Assembly: GCA_947089855.1 (NCBI GenBank)
Contig: CAMUML010000002.1
Location: forward strand, 1-64,000
Length of the DNA stretch: 64,000 bases
DNA from: an uncultured Eubacterium sp.
GTDB lineage: Bacteria > Bacillota > Clostridia > Lachnospirales > Lachnospiraceae
Direction of reading: 5' to 3'
The notes under the pieces are model-generated. The model ran no database searches. It saw only the letters and a program-made list of their open reading frames with translations, and had not been told where the DNA came from. Both the position numbers and the translations under genes were made by a program. Numbering within the stretch: position 1 is the first letter of the stretch; each line of letters begins with the position of its first letter. This document shows, in pieces, positions 1 through 9,175 of this stretch.

Positions 1-4
1 TGCC

Positions 5-53
5 GTTACTTTTTACAGCACAGCCGCTTTTTGGCTGGGGTGTGAAAAGTAAC
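5..53. repeat. Imperfect 21-bp-arm hairpin upstream of mutS2
   Basis: Arms 5-25 and 33-53 are complementary apart from a few mismatches or G-U pairs, with perfect outer 9-bp ends (GTTACTTTT / AAAAGTAAC). There is no T tract on either strand, so it is not an ordinary terminator. It could be a dispersed palindromic repeat or an RNA processing site; nothing else in this window matches it. Confidence 0.6.
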
Positions 54-114
54 AAGGTAAGCGCTGCTGCCCGCCAGGCGGCAGGGCACAATTTTTTCAG
101 AAAGGAACTGCAAT

Positions 115-2496
115 ATGAATAAAAAAGTCCTCCAAACTTTGGAATATTATAAAATTACGCAGCAGCTGGCGGAATATGCTTCTTCTGACTGGGCGAAAGA
201 ACACTGCCTGCACTTAAAACCAATGACCGACCAGGCAGCGATCGAACAGGCGCAGCAAGAGACTGCAGCTGCACTTGCCCGCATTTATCAAAAAGGAAGC
301 CTGTCCTTTGGCGGCATCCATAAAATCGGTATGCCGCTGCGGCGTCTGGAAGCTGGCGGCGTATTAAGCATCCAGGAGCTTTTGCACACGGCTTCCCTGC
401 TGGATGCTGCCAAACGGGTAAAGACGTATGGCAGGCGCGACCGTGAAGACCTGCCTGCCGACACGCTGGATGCCATGTTCCAGGCCATTGAACCGCTTAC
501 GCCGCTTGTAGAAGAGATACGTCGGTGCATCCTCTCGGAAGAAGAGATTGCCGACGATGCCAGCAGCCAGCTAAAATCCATCCGCCGCGGCATCCACGGC
601 ATGAATGACCGTATCCATAAGCAGATGGCAACAATCCTAAACAATACAACTACAAGATCATATTTGCAGGATGCCGTTATCACCATGCGCAATGGACGTT
701 ATTGCCTCCCATTCAAAGCGGAATACAAAAACCAGGTGCCAGGCATGATACATGACCAGTCCGCATCCGGTTCCACGCTGTTTATTGAACCAGCCAGCGT
801 CGTAAACCTCAATAACGAATTAAAAGAGCTGTATTTAAAAGAACAAGAAGAGATCGACAGGATCATTGCCTCCCTTAGCAATGAAGTCGGGCTGCACAGT
901 GATACGCTGCTAAATAACTACAAACTGCTGACGACACTGGATTTTATTTTTGCAAAAGCCAGCCTGGCGCTGGAGCATAATGGCACAGCGCCGGAATTTA
1001 ATACAAACGGCTTTATCCATATCCGCCGGGGGCGCCATCCGCTGTTAAATAAAAAGTCTGTCGTCCCGATCGATGTTACCCTGGGCGATGAATTCCAGCT
1101 GCTTGTGGTTACAGGGCCAAACACCGGCGGCAAGACGGTTTCCCTAAAAACCGTCGGCCTGCTGACGCTGATGGGCCAGGCCGGGCTGCACGTACCGGCA
1201 GGCGACCGGACGCAGCTTGCCATTTTTCGGCAGATATTTGCCGACATCGGGGATGAACAAAGCATTGAACAAAACCTGAGCACCTTTTCTTCGCATATGA
1301 CAAACATCATTACGATACTAAAAAAAGTTACGCCAGATTCCCTCGTGCTGTTTGACGAACTCTGTTCCGGGACAGACCCAACCGAAGGCGCCGCCTTGGC
1401 CATATCGATTTTGACAACACTGCACAACCGTGGTGTACGTACTATGGCAACCACGCATTACAGCGAGCTGAAAGTATTTGCCCTTGGCACACCAGGCGTG
1501 CAAAATGCCTGCTGCGAATTTGATGTGGATTCGTTAAGCCCTACGTACCGGCTGTTAATCGGCATCCCTGGCAAAAGCAATGCATTTGCCATATCTGGAA
1601 AACTTGGCCTGCCGCAAGATATTATTGCGGACGCCCGCAGCCGTATCGCATCCAACGAACAGAACTTCGAAGACCTGATCGCCGATCTGGAAGCCAGCCG
1701 CACCACTATCGAAAAAGAACGTGTGGAGATCGAACAATACAAGTGCGAAATCGAGCAGCTGCACGCACGCGCGGAAAGCAGGCAGGAAAAAATTGACAGC
1801 CGCTGCGACAAAATTATCCAGGAAGCAAACGAACAGGCGCTTGCCATTTTAAAAGAAGCAAAAGAAGCAGCAGATGCCAGCATCCGTAACTTCCATAAAT
1901 TTGGCACTACCAACCCATCTGCGGGCGACTTGGAAAAGGAACGGGCCGCGCTGCGCGGAAAAATGAATGAAACACAAGCACGTATTTCCAAAAATGAGAA
2001 GCAGCCAGCAGCCAACCACAAGGTTCCAAAAAACCTGCGGCCAGGCGATTCTGTCTTGGTATTGACTTTAAACCAGCGGGGCATTGTTTCTACAAAACCA
2101 AACGCAAAAGGCGACCTGTTCGTACAGATGGGCATCCTGCGTACACAGGCCAATATCCAAGACCTGGTACTTTTAGAAGAAGAAACCGCCCCTTCTGCAA
2201 AAAAGGCATCCAAAACGAGCACCGGAAAAATGAAGCTTTCCAAAACATCCAGCATTTCCCCGGAGCTGATGCTGATCGGAAAAACCGTAGATGAAGCAAC
2301 CATCACGCTGGATAAATACTTGGACGACGCCTACCTGGCACACCTTTCCTCTGTGCGGGTCGTACATGGCAAAGGGACTGGCGCACTGCGCAATGCCGTA
2401 CATTCCCATCTGCGCCGCATTAAGTACGTAGATTCGTTCCACCTTGGGGAGTTTGGCGAAGGGGACAGCGGGGTAACAATCGTACACTTCAAATAG
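115..2496 (+). CDS. mutS2: Endonuclease MutS2
   Basis: MutS2 is a cytoplasmic ATPase of the MutS family that acts on branched DNA and, in several Bacillota, on collided ribosomes. The 793-residue length is normal. The Walker A motif GPNTGGKT is at residues 334-341, followed by a Walker B region (LVLFDELCSGTDP) and the conserved ATTHYSELK block. A Glu/Lys-rich coiled-coil segment occupies roughly residues 515-640. The C-terminal Smr nuclease domain has the VVHGKGTGALR signature. The ATG follows an AGAAAGGAAC ribosome site. A response-regulator gene follows 40 bases downstream on the same strand, possibly cotranscribed but functionally unrelated. Nothing is missing or truncated. Confidence 0.97.
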   Translation: MNKKVLQTLEYYKITQQLAEYASSDWAKEHCLHLKPMTDQAAIEQAQQETAAALARIYQKGSLSFGGIHKIGMPLRRLEAGGVLSIQELLHTASLLDAAKRVKTYGRRDREDLPADTLDAMFQAIEPLTPLVEEIRRCILSEEEIADDASSQLKSIRRGIHGMNDRIHKQMATILNNTTTRSYLQDAVITMRNGRYCLPFKAEYKNQVPGMIHDQSASGSTLFIEPASVVNLNNELKELYLKEQEEIDRIIASLSNEVGLHSDTLLNNYKLLTTLDFIFAKASLALEHNGTAPEFNTNGFIHIRRGRHPLLNKKSVVPIDVTLGDEFQLLVVTGPNTGGKTVSLKTVGLLTLMGQAGLHVPAGDRTQLAIFRQIFADIGDEQSIEQNLSTFSSHMTNIITILKKVTPDSLVLFDELCSGTDPTEGAALAISILTTLHNRGVRTMATTHYSELKVFALGTPGVQNACCEFDVDSLSPTYRLLIGIPGKSNAFAISGKLGLPQDIIADARSRIASNEQNFEDLIADLEASRTTIEKERVEIEQYKCEIEQLHARAESRQEKIDSRCDKIIQEANEQALAILKEAKEAADASIRNFHKFGTTNPSAGDLEKERAALRGKMNETQARISKNEKQPAANHKVPKNLRPGDSVLVLTLNQRGIVSTKPNAKGDLFVQMGILRTQANIQDLVLLEEETAPSAKKASKTSTGKMKLSKTSSISPELMLIGKTVDEATITLDKYLDDAYLAHLSSVRVVHGKGTGALRNAVHSHLRRIKYVDSFHLGEFGEGDSGVTIVHFK

Positions 2497-2536
2497 TACA
2501 AATGTCCCAATCATGATTCTGCGAAAGGAGCCGCTT

Positions 2537-3235
2537 ATGGCAAACAAACAAAAAATATTAATTGTAGACGACGATGTCAATATAGCGGAACTGATTTCCT
2601 TATACTTGACAAAAGAATGCTTTGAAACAAAAATAGTAAATGACGGGGAAGAGGCGTTAACTGCCTACCAGCAGTTTGCCCCAAACCTGATCTTATTAGA
2701 CCTGATGCTTCCTGGCATTGACGGCTACCAAGTCTGCCGGGAAGTCCGTGCCAAGAGCAACGTCCCGATCATTATGCTGTCCGCAAAAGGTGAAATTTTT
2801 GACAAGGTGCTCGGCCTGGAGCTGGGCGCGGACGACTACATTATGAAACCCTTTGATTCCAAAGAAATGGTCGCGCGGGTGAAAGCTGTGCTGCGCCGCT
2901 ACCAGCCGGCAAAGCCTGCACCAGAACCGCCGTCTGCCAAGATTGTAGAATATCCAGGCCTGACGGTAAACCTGTCCAATTACAGCGTGGAATACAACGG
3001 GGCCCCGCTGGACATGCCTCCAAAAGAACTGGAACTGCTCTATTTCCTTGCCGCTTCACCCAACCAGGTATTTACCCGCGAACAGCTTCTAGACAATATA
3101 TGGGGTTATGAATATATCGGCGACACGCGTACCGTAGACGTACATGTCAAGCGGCTGCGTGAAAAGATCAAAGATACGGGGAAATGGGGGATCGCTACAG
3201 TCTGGGGCATCGGCTATAAGTTTTTAGTTAAGTAA
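2537..3235 (+). CDS. OmpR/PhoB-family response regulator
   Basis: Cytoplasmic DNA-binding regulator paired with the next gene. The N-terminal receiver domain shows the acidic DDD pocket near residue 12, the phosphoacceptor Asp in LILLDLMLPGIDG and the conserved Lys of the KPF motif. The C-terminal winged-helix (Trans_reg_C) domain carries PPKELELLYFLA and the RTVDVHVKRLREKI recognition helix. An in-frame ATG 24 bases earlier exists, but the AAAGGAG site at about 2524-2530 fits only the ATG at 2537, giving 232 residues. Overall similarity is to the PhoP/WalR/SrrA group. The regulon cannot be deduced from the sequence. Confidence 0.94.
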   Translation: MANKQKILIVDDDVNIAELISLYLTKECFETKIVNDGEEALTAYQQFAPNLILLDLMLPGIDGYQVCREVRAKSNVPIIMLSAKGEIFDKVLGLELGADDYIMKPFDSKEMVARVKAVLRRYQPAKPAPEPPSAKIVEYPGLTVNLSNYSVEYNGAPLDMPPKELELLYFLAASPNQVFTREQLLDNIWGYEYIGDTRTVDVHVKRLREKIKDTGKWGIATVWGIGYKFLVK

Positions 3236-3278
3236 CCCGCGAATCTTCAGAAAGGAATATCCGCAACAACCTACTTTT

Positions 3279-4703
3279 ATGAAACAGACACTCTACTTAA
3301 AATTTCTGGCTGGCTACCTGATCTTTGGCATCCTGGGCTTTTTACTTGTGTCCACGCTGACCAATTATGCACTGCGCAGCCAGGTACAGGCAGCAGAATC
3401 GCGCACCTTGTATACGGAATGCACGGAAATCGCCTCCAGCTATGCCTCTAACTATTATAATGGAAATATGAAGCTGTCCAACCTTCACAGCTATCTGGAA
3501 ACGATCAGCCAATATATGAATACAAACATTGAAGTCATTGACGTTTCCGGCCGCATTATTGTGGATTCCGGCGATTCCGAAGCATTCCATAACGAAGCTG
3601 CCATCCAGGGGTTTAATATCAACGATTTTGGCAACCGCTATTATATGGTCAACCAGTTTTACGGCCGGTTTAGCGAAGATTACCTGACGGTATTTGCGCC
3701 GATTACGCCAAGTTACAAAGTCCTTGGATATGTGCTGATACATAAGCCCATCGCAGACATTTCAGACTACACGTACCAGCTTTTGGATGTCGCCTATATT
3801 ACGCTGCTGCTGATCTTCCTGCTGGCTTTTATTATCCTGCTCGTTTTTTCATTGCTGATCTACCGGCCAATCCATAAGATCACACTGGCAGCAGACGCCT
3901 ATATTAATGGCGACTTTTCACACAAAATAGGCATCCACACACAGGATGAGATTGGGCATCTGGCCGCGGCGGTTGACTATATGGCAAACGAGCTGAATAC
4001 ACTGGAAGACGACCAGCGTAAATTTGTCTCAAATGTATCGCACGATTTCCGGTCGCCGCTGACATCCATCAAAGGGTATATCGAAGCCATATTAGACGGT
4101 ACGATCCCTTATGAAATGCAGGATAAATACTTAAATATTATATTATTTGAAACAGAACGGCTGAACAAACTGACAAGCAGCATTTTAGAGCTGAACCAGT
4201 TTGGCTCCCACGGAAAAACAATCCTGTATATGAACAACTTTGATATAAACTATATTATCCGTATGACAGCACTGGCCTTTGAAGGGATCTGCAGTGAAAA
4301 ACATATTTCGATTGAACTGATCCTTTCCGGCCAAAACCTTTATGTAACGGCCGATATGGCTAAAATCCAGCAGGTCATTTACAACCTGACCGATAATGCC
4401 ATCAAATTCAGCCACCCGGATTCTTCCATCACGGTTGAGACAACCGAAAAAAATGACAAAGTCTTTGTCTCCGTCAAAGATTCCGGTATCGGCATTCCAA
4501 AAGAAAGCCTGAAAAAGGTATGGGAACGGTTTTATAAAACAGATGCTTCACGCGGCAAAGACAAGCGCGGCACTGGGCTTGGGCTATCGATTGTAAAAGA
4601 AATCATCCAGGCACACGGCGAAAATATCAATGTCATCAGCACCGAAGGCGTTGGCACCGAATTTATTTTCACCCTGTCGCTTTCCAAAGAACAGTACAAA
4701 TAA
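3279..4703 (+). CDS. Membrane sensor histidine kinase
   Basis: Partner of the preceding response regulator. Two transmembrane helices (about residues 9-31 and 170-195) flank a roughly 140-residue extracellular sensor. A HAMP linker follows (YRPIHKITLAADAY...). The dimerisation/phosphoacceptor box is VSNVSHDFRSPLTSIKGY with the His in SHDFRSP, then the HATPase_c N box (NLTDNAIKFSH), G1 box (DSGIGIP) and G2 box (GTGLGLSIVKEI). The 474-residue length is normal. The nearest Shine-Dalgarno (AAAGGAA at 3251) is unusually far, about 21 bases, from the only usable ATG, which suggests weak or coupled translation. The signal sensed is unknown. Confidence 0.94.
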   Translation: MKQTLYLKFLAGYLIFGILGFLLVSTLTNYALRSQVQAAESRTLYTECTEIASSYASNYYNGNMKLSNLHSYLETISQYMNTNIEVIDVSGRIIVDSGDSEAFHNEAAIQGFNINDFGNRYYMVNQFYGRFSEDYLTVFAPITPSYKVLGYVLIHKPIADISDYTYQLLDVAYITLLLIFLLAFIILLVFSLLIYRPIHKITLAADAYINGDFSHKIGIHTQDEIGHLAAAVDYMANELNTLEDDQRKFVSNVSHDFRSPLTSIKGYIEAILDGTIPYEMQDKYLNIILFETERLNKLTSSILELNQFGSHGKTILYMNNFDINYIIRMTALAFEGICSEKHISIELILSGQNLYVTADMAKIQQVIYNLTDNAIKFSHPDSSITVETTEKNDKVFVSVKDSGIGIPKESLKKVWERFYKTDASRGKDKRGTGLGLSIVKEIIQAHGENINVISTEGVGTEFIFTLSLSKEQYK

Positions 4704-4706
4704 TAC

Positions 4707-4756
4707 AAAAGCTGCCCGCAAAGCAATACAAAACTTACTTTGCGGACAGCTTTTTT
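4707..4756. terminator. Bidirectional rho-independent terminator between convergent operons
   Basis: A stem pairing AAAAGCTGCCCGCAAAG (4707-4723) with 4738-4756 ends in TTTTTT on the plus strand and has a matching A/T tail on the minus strand. It lies between the kinase stop and the rplQ stop and should serve both convergent transcripts. Confidence 0.9.
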
Positions 4757-4779
4757 ACCGATAATACCAATTACAAAAA

Positions 4780-5337
4780 TTATACTAATTCAATGATTAC
4801 CTGCAATGCCCCATCACCTTTACGCTGGCCAAGCTTCACAATCCTTGTGTAGCCGCCGTTACGGTCAGCATATTTTGGTGCAATTTCATCAAACAACTTT
4901 GCCGGAAGATTGACTTTCTTTTTATCTTTACGCTTATTTGACGTTACAACCTTGCCGTCCTTTCTTGTTGTTTCGGAGCTTGTAACAGGATAGAGGATTT
5001 TCAGCATCTGCCTTCTTGCATTCAAGCGTGACGGCCGGTCTTTCTTAATCGTCTTATCTACTTCATCGTAAACCGTCCTGCGCTTGCCGTCAATGACTTC
5101 TTTAACCCTTTTCCCATCCGCATCTTTGCGGGCAACTTTTGCTTTCACTGTGACTTCGTCAAAATTATCCTTTTCACGGACAGCCATAGCAATAATCTTC
5201 TCTGCGATCTTACGGACTTCTTTTGCCCTTGCCTCTGTGGTCACAATTTTGCCATGATACAAAAGCTGCGTTACCTGGTTCCTCAGCAGCGCCTTTCTTT
5301 GGGCAGAAGACTTTCCCAGCTTCCTATACATTGCCAT
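4780..5337 (-). CDS. rplQ: 50S ribosomal protein L17
   Basis: Last gene of the alpha operon. The N-terminus ([20 protein letters not shown]) and the C-terminal [17 protein letters not shown] block are diagnostic of L17. At 185 residues it is much longer than the 120-130 of most L17 proteins, because of a Lys-rich insertion at about residues 60-130, a form seen in Clostridia. The first ATG was chosen because GGAGGAAAT lies 9 bases upstream. A 188-base spacer separates it from rpoA, longer than is usual for this junction. Confidence 0.97.
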   Translation of the reverse strand: MAMYRKLGKSSAQRKALLRNQVTQLLYHGKIVTTEARAKEVRKIAEKIIAMAVREKDNFDEVTVKAKVARKDADGKRVKEVIDGKRRTVYDEVDKTIKKDRPSRLNARRQMLKILYPVTSSETTRKDGKVVTSNKRKDKKKVNLPAKLFDEIAPKYADRNGGYTRIVKLGQRKGDGALQVIIELV

Positions 5338-5525
5338 TTTTTATTTCCTCCAAATTCGTGGTACATTCGGCAGCACACTTTGGGATTATCTGCCGGATGC
5401 TGATAGATTTCTTCAATTCGCCACTTTCCCATATGGTTTTTGCCATATGCCCGGCAAAGGCTGGCTAACCTCTGCCAGAAGACCGGGCTGCACACTTACG
5501 GGCTTATCAGCCCAGCCTTGCATTT

Positions 5526-6485
5526 TTATTCATCCCCTGGATTTAACTGAAGCCCCAATTCCTTTAATTTTGCTAAAACTTCTTCCAATGACTTGCGGCC
5601 CAGGTTACGCACCTTCATCATATCATCCGGCGTCCGGTTGGTCAGTTCTTCCACCGTATTAATGCCTGCCCGTTTCAGGCAGTTATAAGAACGGACAGAA
5701 AGCTCCAGCTCATCAATATTCATCTCAAGGACTTTTTCTTTCGCATTGTCCTCTTTCTCAACCATAACCTCCGCTGTTTTTGCATTTTCCGACAGGTCGA
5801 TAAAGAGGTTTAAATGCTCGCTTAAAACCTTTGCGGCAAGGCTGACCGCCTCATCTGGTTCTAAGGTTCCATTTGTAAATACTTCCAACGTCAATTTATC
5901 ATAATCCGTGATCTGGCCGACACGTGTATTCTCCACTGCCAGGTTTACACGTTCTACTGGCGTATAGATGGAATCTACCGCAATCACGCCGATCGGCAGG
6001 TCTGGATTTTTGTTTTTCTCCGCGCTGACATACCCGCGCCCTTTTGTGATTGTAAGCTCCATATACAGCTTAGAATCCGCTCCGCCATTTAGGTGTGCAA
6101 TTTCCATTTCCGGATTTAAAATCGTAATATCCGAATCCACCTGAATATCTGCGGCTGTAACTACGCCTTCACCTTCAAATTCAATGTAAGCAACTTTAGA
6201 CTCGTTTGTATTGCTGGTATTTTTCAATGCCAGATTCTTTATGTTCATAATGATTTCAGCCACATCTTCCTTTACGCCCGGAATGGAGCTGAACTCATGC
6301 AAAACACCATCTATTTTCACCTGACTTACGGCTACGCCTGGCAGGGAAGACAACATAATCCTTCTGAGTGAGTTGCCCAGCGTCGTACCGTAACCCCTTT
6401 CCAAAGGCTCCACCACAAACCGGCCGTATTTTTTGTCATCGAAAATTTCTGCAATTTCAATGTTGGGTCTTTCAAAATCGAACAT
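5526..6485 (-). CDS. rpoA: DNA-directed RNA polymerase subunit alpha
   Basis: Scaffold subunit for RNA polymerase assembly. The N-terminal dimerisation domain contains [19 protein letters not shown], and the C-terminal domain, which binds UP elements and activators, contains [17 protein letters not shown] and [16 protein letters not shown] two codons upstream (6491) is also open, but the AAGGAGG site is only about 4 bases from it and 9 from the ATG at 6485, so the ATG is the start (319 residues). It lies in the usual position after rpsD. Confidence 0.98.
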   Translation of the reverse strand: MFDFERPNIEIAEIFDDKKYGRFVVEPLERGYGTTLGNSLRRIMLSSLPGVAVSQVKIDGVLHEFSSIPGVKEDVAEIIMNIKNLALKNTSNTNESKVAYIEFEGEGVVTAADIQVDSDITILNPEMEIAHLNGGADSKLYMELTITKGRGYVSAEKNKNPDLPIGVIAVDSIYTPVERVNLAVENTRVGQITDYDKLTLEVFTNGTLEPDEAVSLAAKVLSEHLNLFIDLSENAKTAEVMVEKEDNAKEKVLEMNIDELELSVRSYNCLKRAGINTVEELTNRTPDDMMKVRNLGRKSLEEVLAKLKELGLQLNPGDE

Positions 6486-6525
6486 TACCAAGTCCCTCCT
6501 TTTCGGATCAAGTGCATTACATTAA

Positions 6526-7119
6526 TTATTTCGAATATAATTCGACGATGAGCATTTCATTTACCGGCACATCGATCATTTCACGGGAAGGAAGTTCCTT
6601 TACAGTCCCCCGGAGGGTGTCAAGATCCACATCGATCCATTCCGGTACAAGCCGTCCGGCGGTTACTTCCACGACATCTTTCATCCTCTGGAAGCCTTTT
6701 CTGCTTTCTTTGATTTCCACCACATCGCCCGCTTTTACACGGTATGACGGGATCTTTACCTGTTTTCCATTTACTAATACAAATTTATGGCCCACAATCT
6801 GCCTTGCTTCCCTGCGGGTCCTTGCAAACCCCATACGGAAAATAACATTGTCAAGCCTGGACTCCAGCATCGTCATCAGGTTTGCACCCGTCATCCCTTT
6901 CATACGGTCTGCTTTTTCATAATAATTGTGGAATGGTTTTTCCAAAACGCCATAAATAAACTTTGCCTTCTGCTTTTCACGCAGCTGCAAGCCATACTCG
7001 GAAACCTTTTTATTCGTCCTCTGCGGGCTTCTTCTAGATTTTTTGCTATATCCTAAATAACTCGGGTCTAAGCCAAGCGCTCTACATCTTTTCAGTACAG
7101 GTACTCGATTCACTGCCAT
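6526..7119 (-). CDS. rpsD: 30S ribosomal protein S4
   Basis: Primary 16S rRNA-binding protein that nucleates assembly of the small subunit. The MAVNRVPVLKRCRALGLDP start and the S4 RNA-binding domain (ESRLDNVIFRMGFARTRREARQIV) are clear. The N-terminal zinc-binding four-Cys motif found in some S4 proteins is absent (one Cys only), so this is the zinc-free form. It sits between rpsK and rpoA, as in Clostridia. The ribosome site TAGGAGGGAT is well placed. Confidence 0.97.
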   Translation of the reverse strand: MAVNRVPVLKRCRALGLDPSYLGYSKKSRRSPQRTNKKVSEYGLQLREKQKAKFIYGVLEKPFHNYYEKADRMKGMTGANLMTMLESRLDNVIFRMGFARTRREARQIVGHKFVLVNGKQVKIPSYRVKAGDVVEIKESRKGFQRMKDVVEVTAGRLVPEWIDVDLDTLRGTVKELPSREMIDVPVNEMLIVELYSK

Positions 7120-7138
7120 CTTCGTCTATCCCTCCTAA

Positions 7139-7534
7139 CTAAACTCTTCTACGTTTTGGCGGACGGCAACCGTTATGAGGCACCGGGGTCACGTCCCTGA
7201 TAGAAGTAACCTCCAGGCCGCATGCAGAAAGCGCACGGATCGCTGCTTCCCTGCCAGAACCAGGCCCTTTTACCATAACATCAACTGTCTTTAAGCCGTG
7301 AATAAGCGCTGCCTTTGTAGCTGTTTCTGCCGCCATCTGTGCAGCATACGGAGTAGATTTCTTTGAACCTCTAAATCCAAGGCCGCCTGCGCTTGCCCAG
7401 GATAAGGCATTTCCTTCAGTATCTGTAATCGTAACAATCGTATTGTTAAAAGATGACTGAATATGTGCCTGACCACGTTCAACGTTTTTCTTAATACGCT
7501 TTTTGGTTACTTTTTTTGTAACTTTCTTTGCCAT
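7139..7534 (-). CDS. rpsK: 30S ribosomal protein S11
   Basis: Platform protein of the small subunit near the E site. A basic [12 protein letters not shown]-terminus is followed by the universal S11 blocks [24 protein letters not shown] and [15 protein letters not shown], ending in [13 protein letters not shown]. The 131-residue length is standard. It lies 19 bases upstream of rpsD in the same operon. Confidence 0.98.
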   Translation of the reverse strand: MAKKVTKKVTKKRIKKNVERGQAHIQSSFNNTIVTITDTEGNALSWASAGGLGFRGSKKSTPYAAQMAAETATKAALIHGLKTVDVMVKGPGSGREAAIRALSACGLEVTSIRDVTPVPHNGCRPPKRRRV

Positions 7535-7614
7535 TTTTAAACTAACCTACTTTCTGAGTTCTTTTCCGGGCTTTTTAAACAATACGCCCGGAAGCTTTCC
7601 TGCTTCATTGTTTT

Positions 7615-7983
7615 TTATTTCTTCTTATTCGCTACTGTCCGCTTCGGCCCTTTCCTGGTCCTTGCATTGGTCTTAGTCTTCTGCCCGCGGACCGGGAGCC
7701 CTTTCCTATGGCGGATCCCACGGTAGCATCCGATTTCTTGCAGACGCTTGATATTAAGGGCGATCTCCCTGCGCAGGTCGCCTTCTACGGTCTGTGTTTC
7801 ATCAATGACAGCACTGATCCTTCTTACTTCATCATCCGTCAAATCCCTGCAGCGGGTATCTGGGTTTACTTTTGCTTCTGCAAGAATACGGTTTGAACTC
7901 GACCTGCCGATACCATAGATATAAGTCAGGCCAATTTCCACACGTTTCTCCCTTGGTAAATCTACACCTGCGATACGTGCCAT
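7615..7983 (-). CDS. rpsM: 30S ribosomal protein S13
   Basis: Head protein contacting the P-site tRNA and bridging to the 50S subunit. It begins [14 protein letters not shown] and ends in the basic [16 protein letters not shown] tail. The open frame extends 21 codons further upstream, but the conserved start and the TGGAGGTG ribosome site 9 bases before 7983 fix the 122-residue form. It is separated from rpmJ by more than 300 bases, a wider gap than usual in this operon. Confidence 0.97.
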   Translation of the reverse strand: MARIAGVDLPREKRVEIGLTYIYGIGRSSSNRILAEAKVNPDTRCRDLTDDEVRRISAVIDETQTVEGDLRREIALNIKRLQEIGCYRGIRHRKGLPVRGQKTKTNARTRKGPKRTVANKKK

Positions 7984-8304
7984 GTGTATTACACCTCCAT
8001 AATTCCTTAAATTCGTATAATTTTTGACTGACACTTTTTGAAGCAACCGCCCGCCACAGGCAGGCTGTTACAATTTGCCAGCATCTCCTCGGTACAAAAG
8101 ATGCCGGGTACAGCAGTATCCGCTGTTATTATGAATCAGCGGGAAAGCCCCGCTGACAGCCGCTCATCATAATTTTCATTTTTTCTATCAATTTTTATGC
8201 CAATTGCTAGACGGCACCCTTCCCTGCAAGCCCACTTGCAGCGGATGCAAAACAAAGCAGCATAACAGGTAAAACCTGCTTGTCTGCCTCCCGCCAGCCC
8301 CGGA
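7984..8304 (-). other. Non-coding spacer between rpmJ and rpsM
   Basis: No plausible gene lies here. The spacer contains a perfect 8-bp hairpin (TCAGCGGG / CCCGCTGA, loop AAAGC) near 8138-8158 and shorter inverted repeats, but no T-tract terminator on the minus strand. It is transcribed as the rpmJ-rpsM leader and could hold an attenuator, an RNase processing site or a ribosomal-protein binding site. It resembles no riboswitch I recognise. Confidence 0.5.
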
Positions 8305-8418
8305 TTAGCCCTGGCGCTGTTTATGCTTCGGATTTTCGCAGATAATTCGGATACTCCCTTTTCTCTTAATTACCTTGCATTTGTCACAGATTGGCTTAAC
8401 TGATGATCTTACTTTCAC
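8305..8418 (-). CDS. rpmJ: 50S ribosomal protein L36
   Basis: 37-residue zinc-ribbon protein of the large subunit. The sequence [20 protein letters not shown] and the [11 protein letters not shown] end contain the C-x2-C ... C-x4-H zinc ligands, so this is the zinc-binding type. The start is GTG at 8418, supported by AAAGGAGG 7 bases upstream; the longer open frame to 8544 is not conserved-looking. It is the first gene of this transcription unit. infA, which usually precedes rpmJ in Bacillota, is not in this window. Confidence 0.95.
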   Translation of the reverse strand: MKVRSSVKPICDKCKVIKRKGSIRIICENPKHKQRQG

Positions 8419-8590
8419 AGCAAATCCTCCTTTCCTTACGCTTGCAAGCGCCGGATGATAAAATGCCCCTTTGCGTGTATCAGCATCCGATACGGAGAAA
8501 CTATAATGCAGATTAAAATACCGCATCCAGATAGGGGAAATCATTTATTATCCGGCGTTTCAAGGTTCATTCCAAAAGCGTCCGGCTAAT

Positions 8591-8619
8591 ATTATATCAT
8601 GGGGGTTGGCAAATTGCAA
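8591..8619 (-). promoter_or_regulatory. Sigma-A promoter of the rpmJ-rplQ operon
   Basis: On the minus strand TTGCAA (8614-8619) and TATAAT (8591-8596) are separated by exactly 17 bases. Transcription would start near 8584, about 165 bases before rpmJ. A small mobile element begins 9 bases upstream of the -35 box. Confidence 0.85.
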
Positions 8620-8627
8620 GAAGAAAT

Positions 8628-8808
8628 TTTTGTGATCTGCAATTAGGCTTTTGCCAAAATAATATAATATTCCGCTTATTGCATACACAATTCGGAGGCA
8701 GATTTATAAAGCAAACCATATATTTTGTTAGTTATCTCTGCATGGCAGTAATCAATTTCTAATGAATTTAAACAATTTAGTGCAAAAGCCTAATTGCAGT
8801 TTTGTGAT
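8628..8808. mobile_element. 163-bp MITE with 18-bp terminal inverted repeats and 9-bp target duplication
   Basis: The 18-bp ends are perfectly complementary: CTGCAATTAGGCTTTTGC at 8637-8654 and its inverse at 8782-8799. The 9-mer TTTTGTGAT directly flanks both ends (8628-8636 and 8800-8808), the signature of a transposition target duplication. The interior (8655-8781) is AT-rich and has no ORF. A non-autonomous element moved by a 9-bp-TSD transposase (IS4, IS256 or IS1-like) is the simplest reading. No transposase is present in the window. Confidence 0.85.
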
Positions 8809-8839
8809 TTAAATTTTTGGTGATCAGGATAAAGAGAAA

Positions 8840-8864
8840 AAATGGGGGCAAAAAATCCCCATTT
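8840..8864 (-). terminator. Rho-independent terminator of the toxin transcript
   Basis: The stem AAATGGGG (8840-8847) / CCCCATTT (8857-8864) is followed on the minus strand by a T-rich tail (TTTTCTC). It would end the mRNA of the small membrane peptide and make that mRNA overlap the whole opposing short RNA. Confidence 0.7.
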
Positions 8865-8877
8865 CCTAAATTAACGC

Positions 8878-8906
8878 TTGCAAATGAGCAAGGTATCATT
8901 TATAAT
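8878..8906 (+). promoter_or_regulatory. Promoter of putative antitoxin RNA
   Basis: On the plus strand TTGCAA (8878-8883) and TATAAT (8901-8906) have a 17-base spacer. It points at a terminator about 100 bases away with no ORF between, the usual layout of a small RNA gene. Confidence 0.8.
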
Positions 8907-8912
8907 CAAGTT

Positions 8913-9026
8913 AGGAACAATCATAGGATCTAGCACGGCCGATGGTTGCCACCGGAAACTTAATAATATAAATAATTTAAGTAGTTGGCTATCTCCTACG
9001 GCACATAGGAGATAGCCGTTTTACTT
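8913..9026 (+). ncRNA. Putative antisense antitoxin RNA (RatA-like arrangement)
   Basis: A roughly 110-base transcript is predicted from the strong promoter at 8878-8906 to the hairpin at 8987-9017. It contains no reading frame with a ribosome site. It overlaps the stop codon and 3' untranslated part of the convergently transcribed small peptide gene, as RatA overlaps txpA mRNA in Bacillus subtilis. The role is inferred from layout only; the 5' end is estimated. Confidence 0.6.
8987..9026 (+). terminator. Terminator of the antisense RNA
   Basis: A perfect 12-bp stem GGCTATCTCCTA (8987-8998) / TAGGAGATAGCC (9006-9017), followed by GTTTTACTTTTT on the plus strand. Confidence 0.85.
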
Positions 9027-9101
9027 TTTATGATGGTTGTCGAGATAAGATAAAGCTGCGAATATAACCAGCAGCAACGTTAAAACTTCTAACATATCCA
9101 T
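9021..9101 (-). CDS. Small hydrophobic peptide, putative type I (holin-like) toxin
   Basis: A 26-residue peptide, MDMLEVLTLLLVIF followed by AALSYLDNHHKK. It has one membrane helix (about residues 4-19) and a short charged C-terminus. This resembles the many putative holin-like toxins of Clostridia and the TxpA/BsrG class, which insert in the membrane when unrepressed. An excellent ribosome site (AAAGGAGG, 5 bases before ATG), its own extended -10 promoter and a convergent antisense RNA support a real gene. Toxicity is not shown by sequence; a small membrane protein with another role remains possible. Confidence 0.7.
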   Translation of the reverse strand: MDMLEVLTLLLVIFAALSYLDNHHKK

Positions 9102-9175
9102 AGGTACCTCCTTTCCGTTTCCAGAAAGTACAACCACCAGACTATCCCTACGCTGCCCTAATCTGACTATGGAAT

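Noticed and set aside
918-1454. 178-residue minus-strand frame opposite mutS2, and similar long frames opposite other genes
   Set aside because: Shadow of a strongly conserved gene on the other strand; no ribosome site or recognisable protein.
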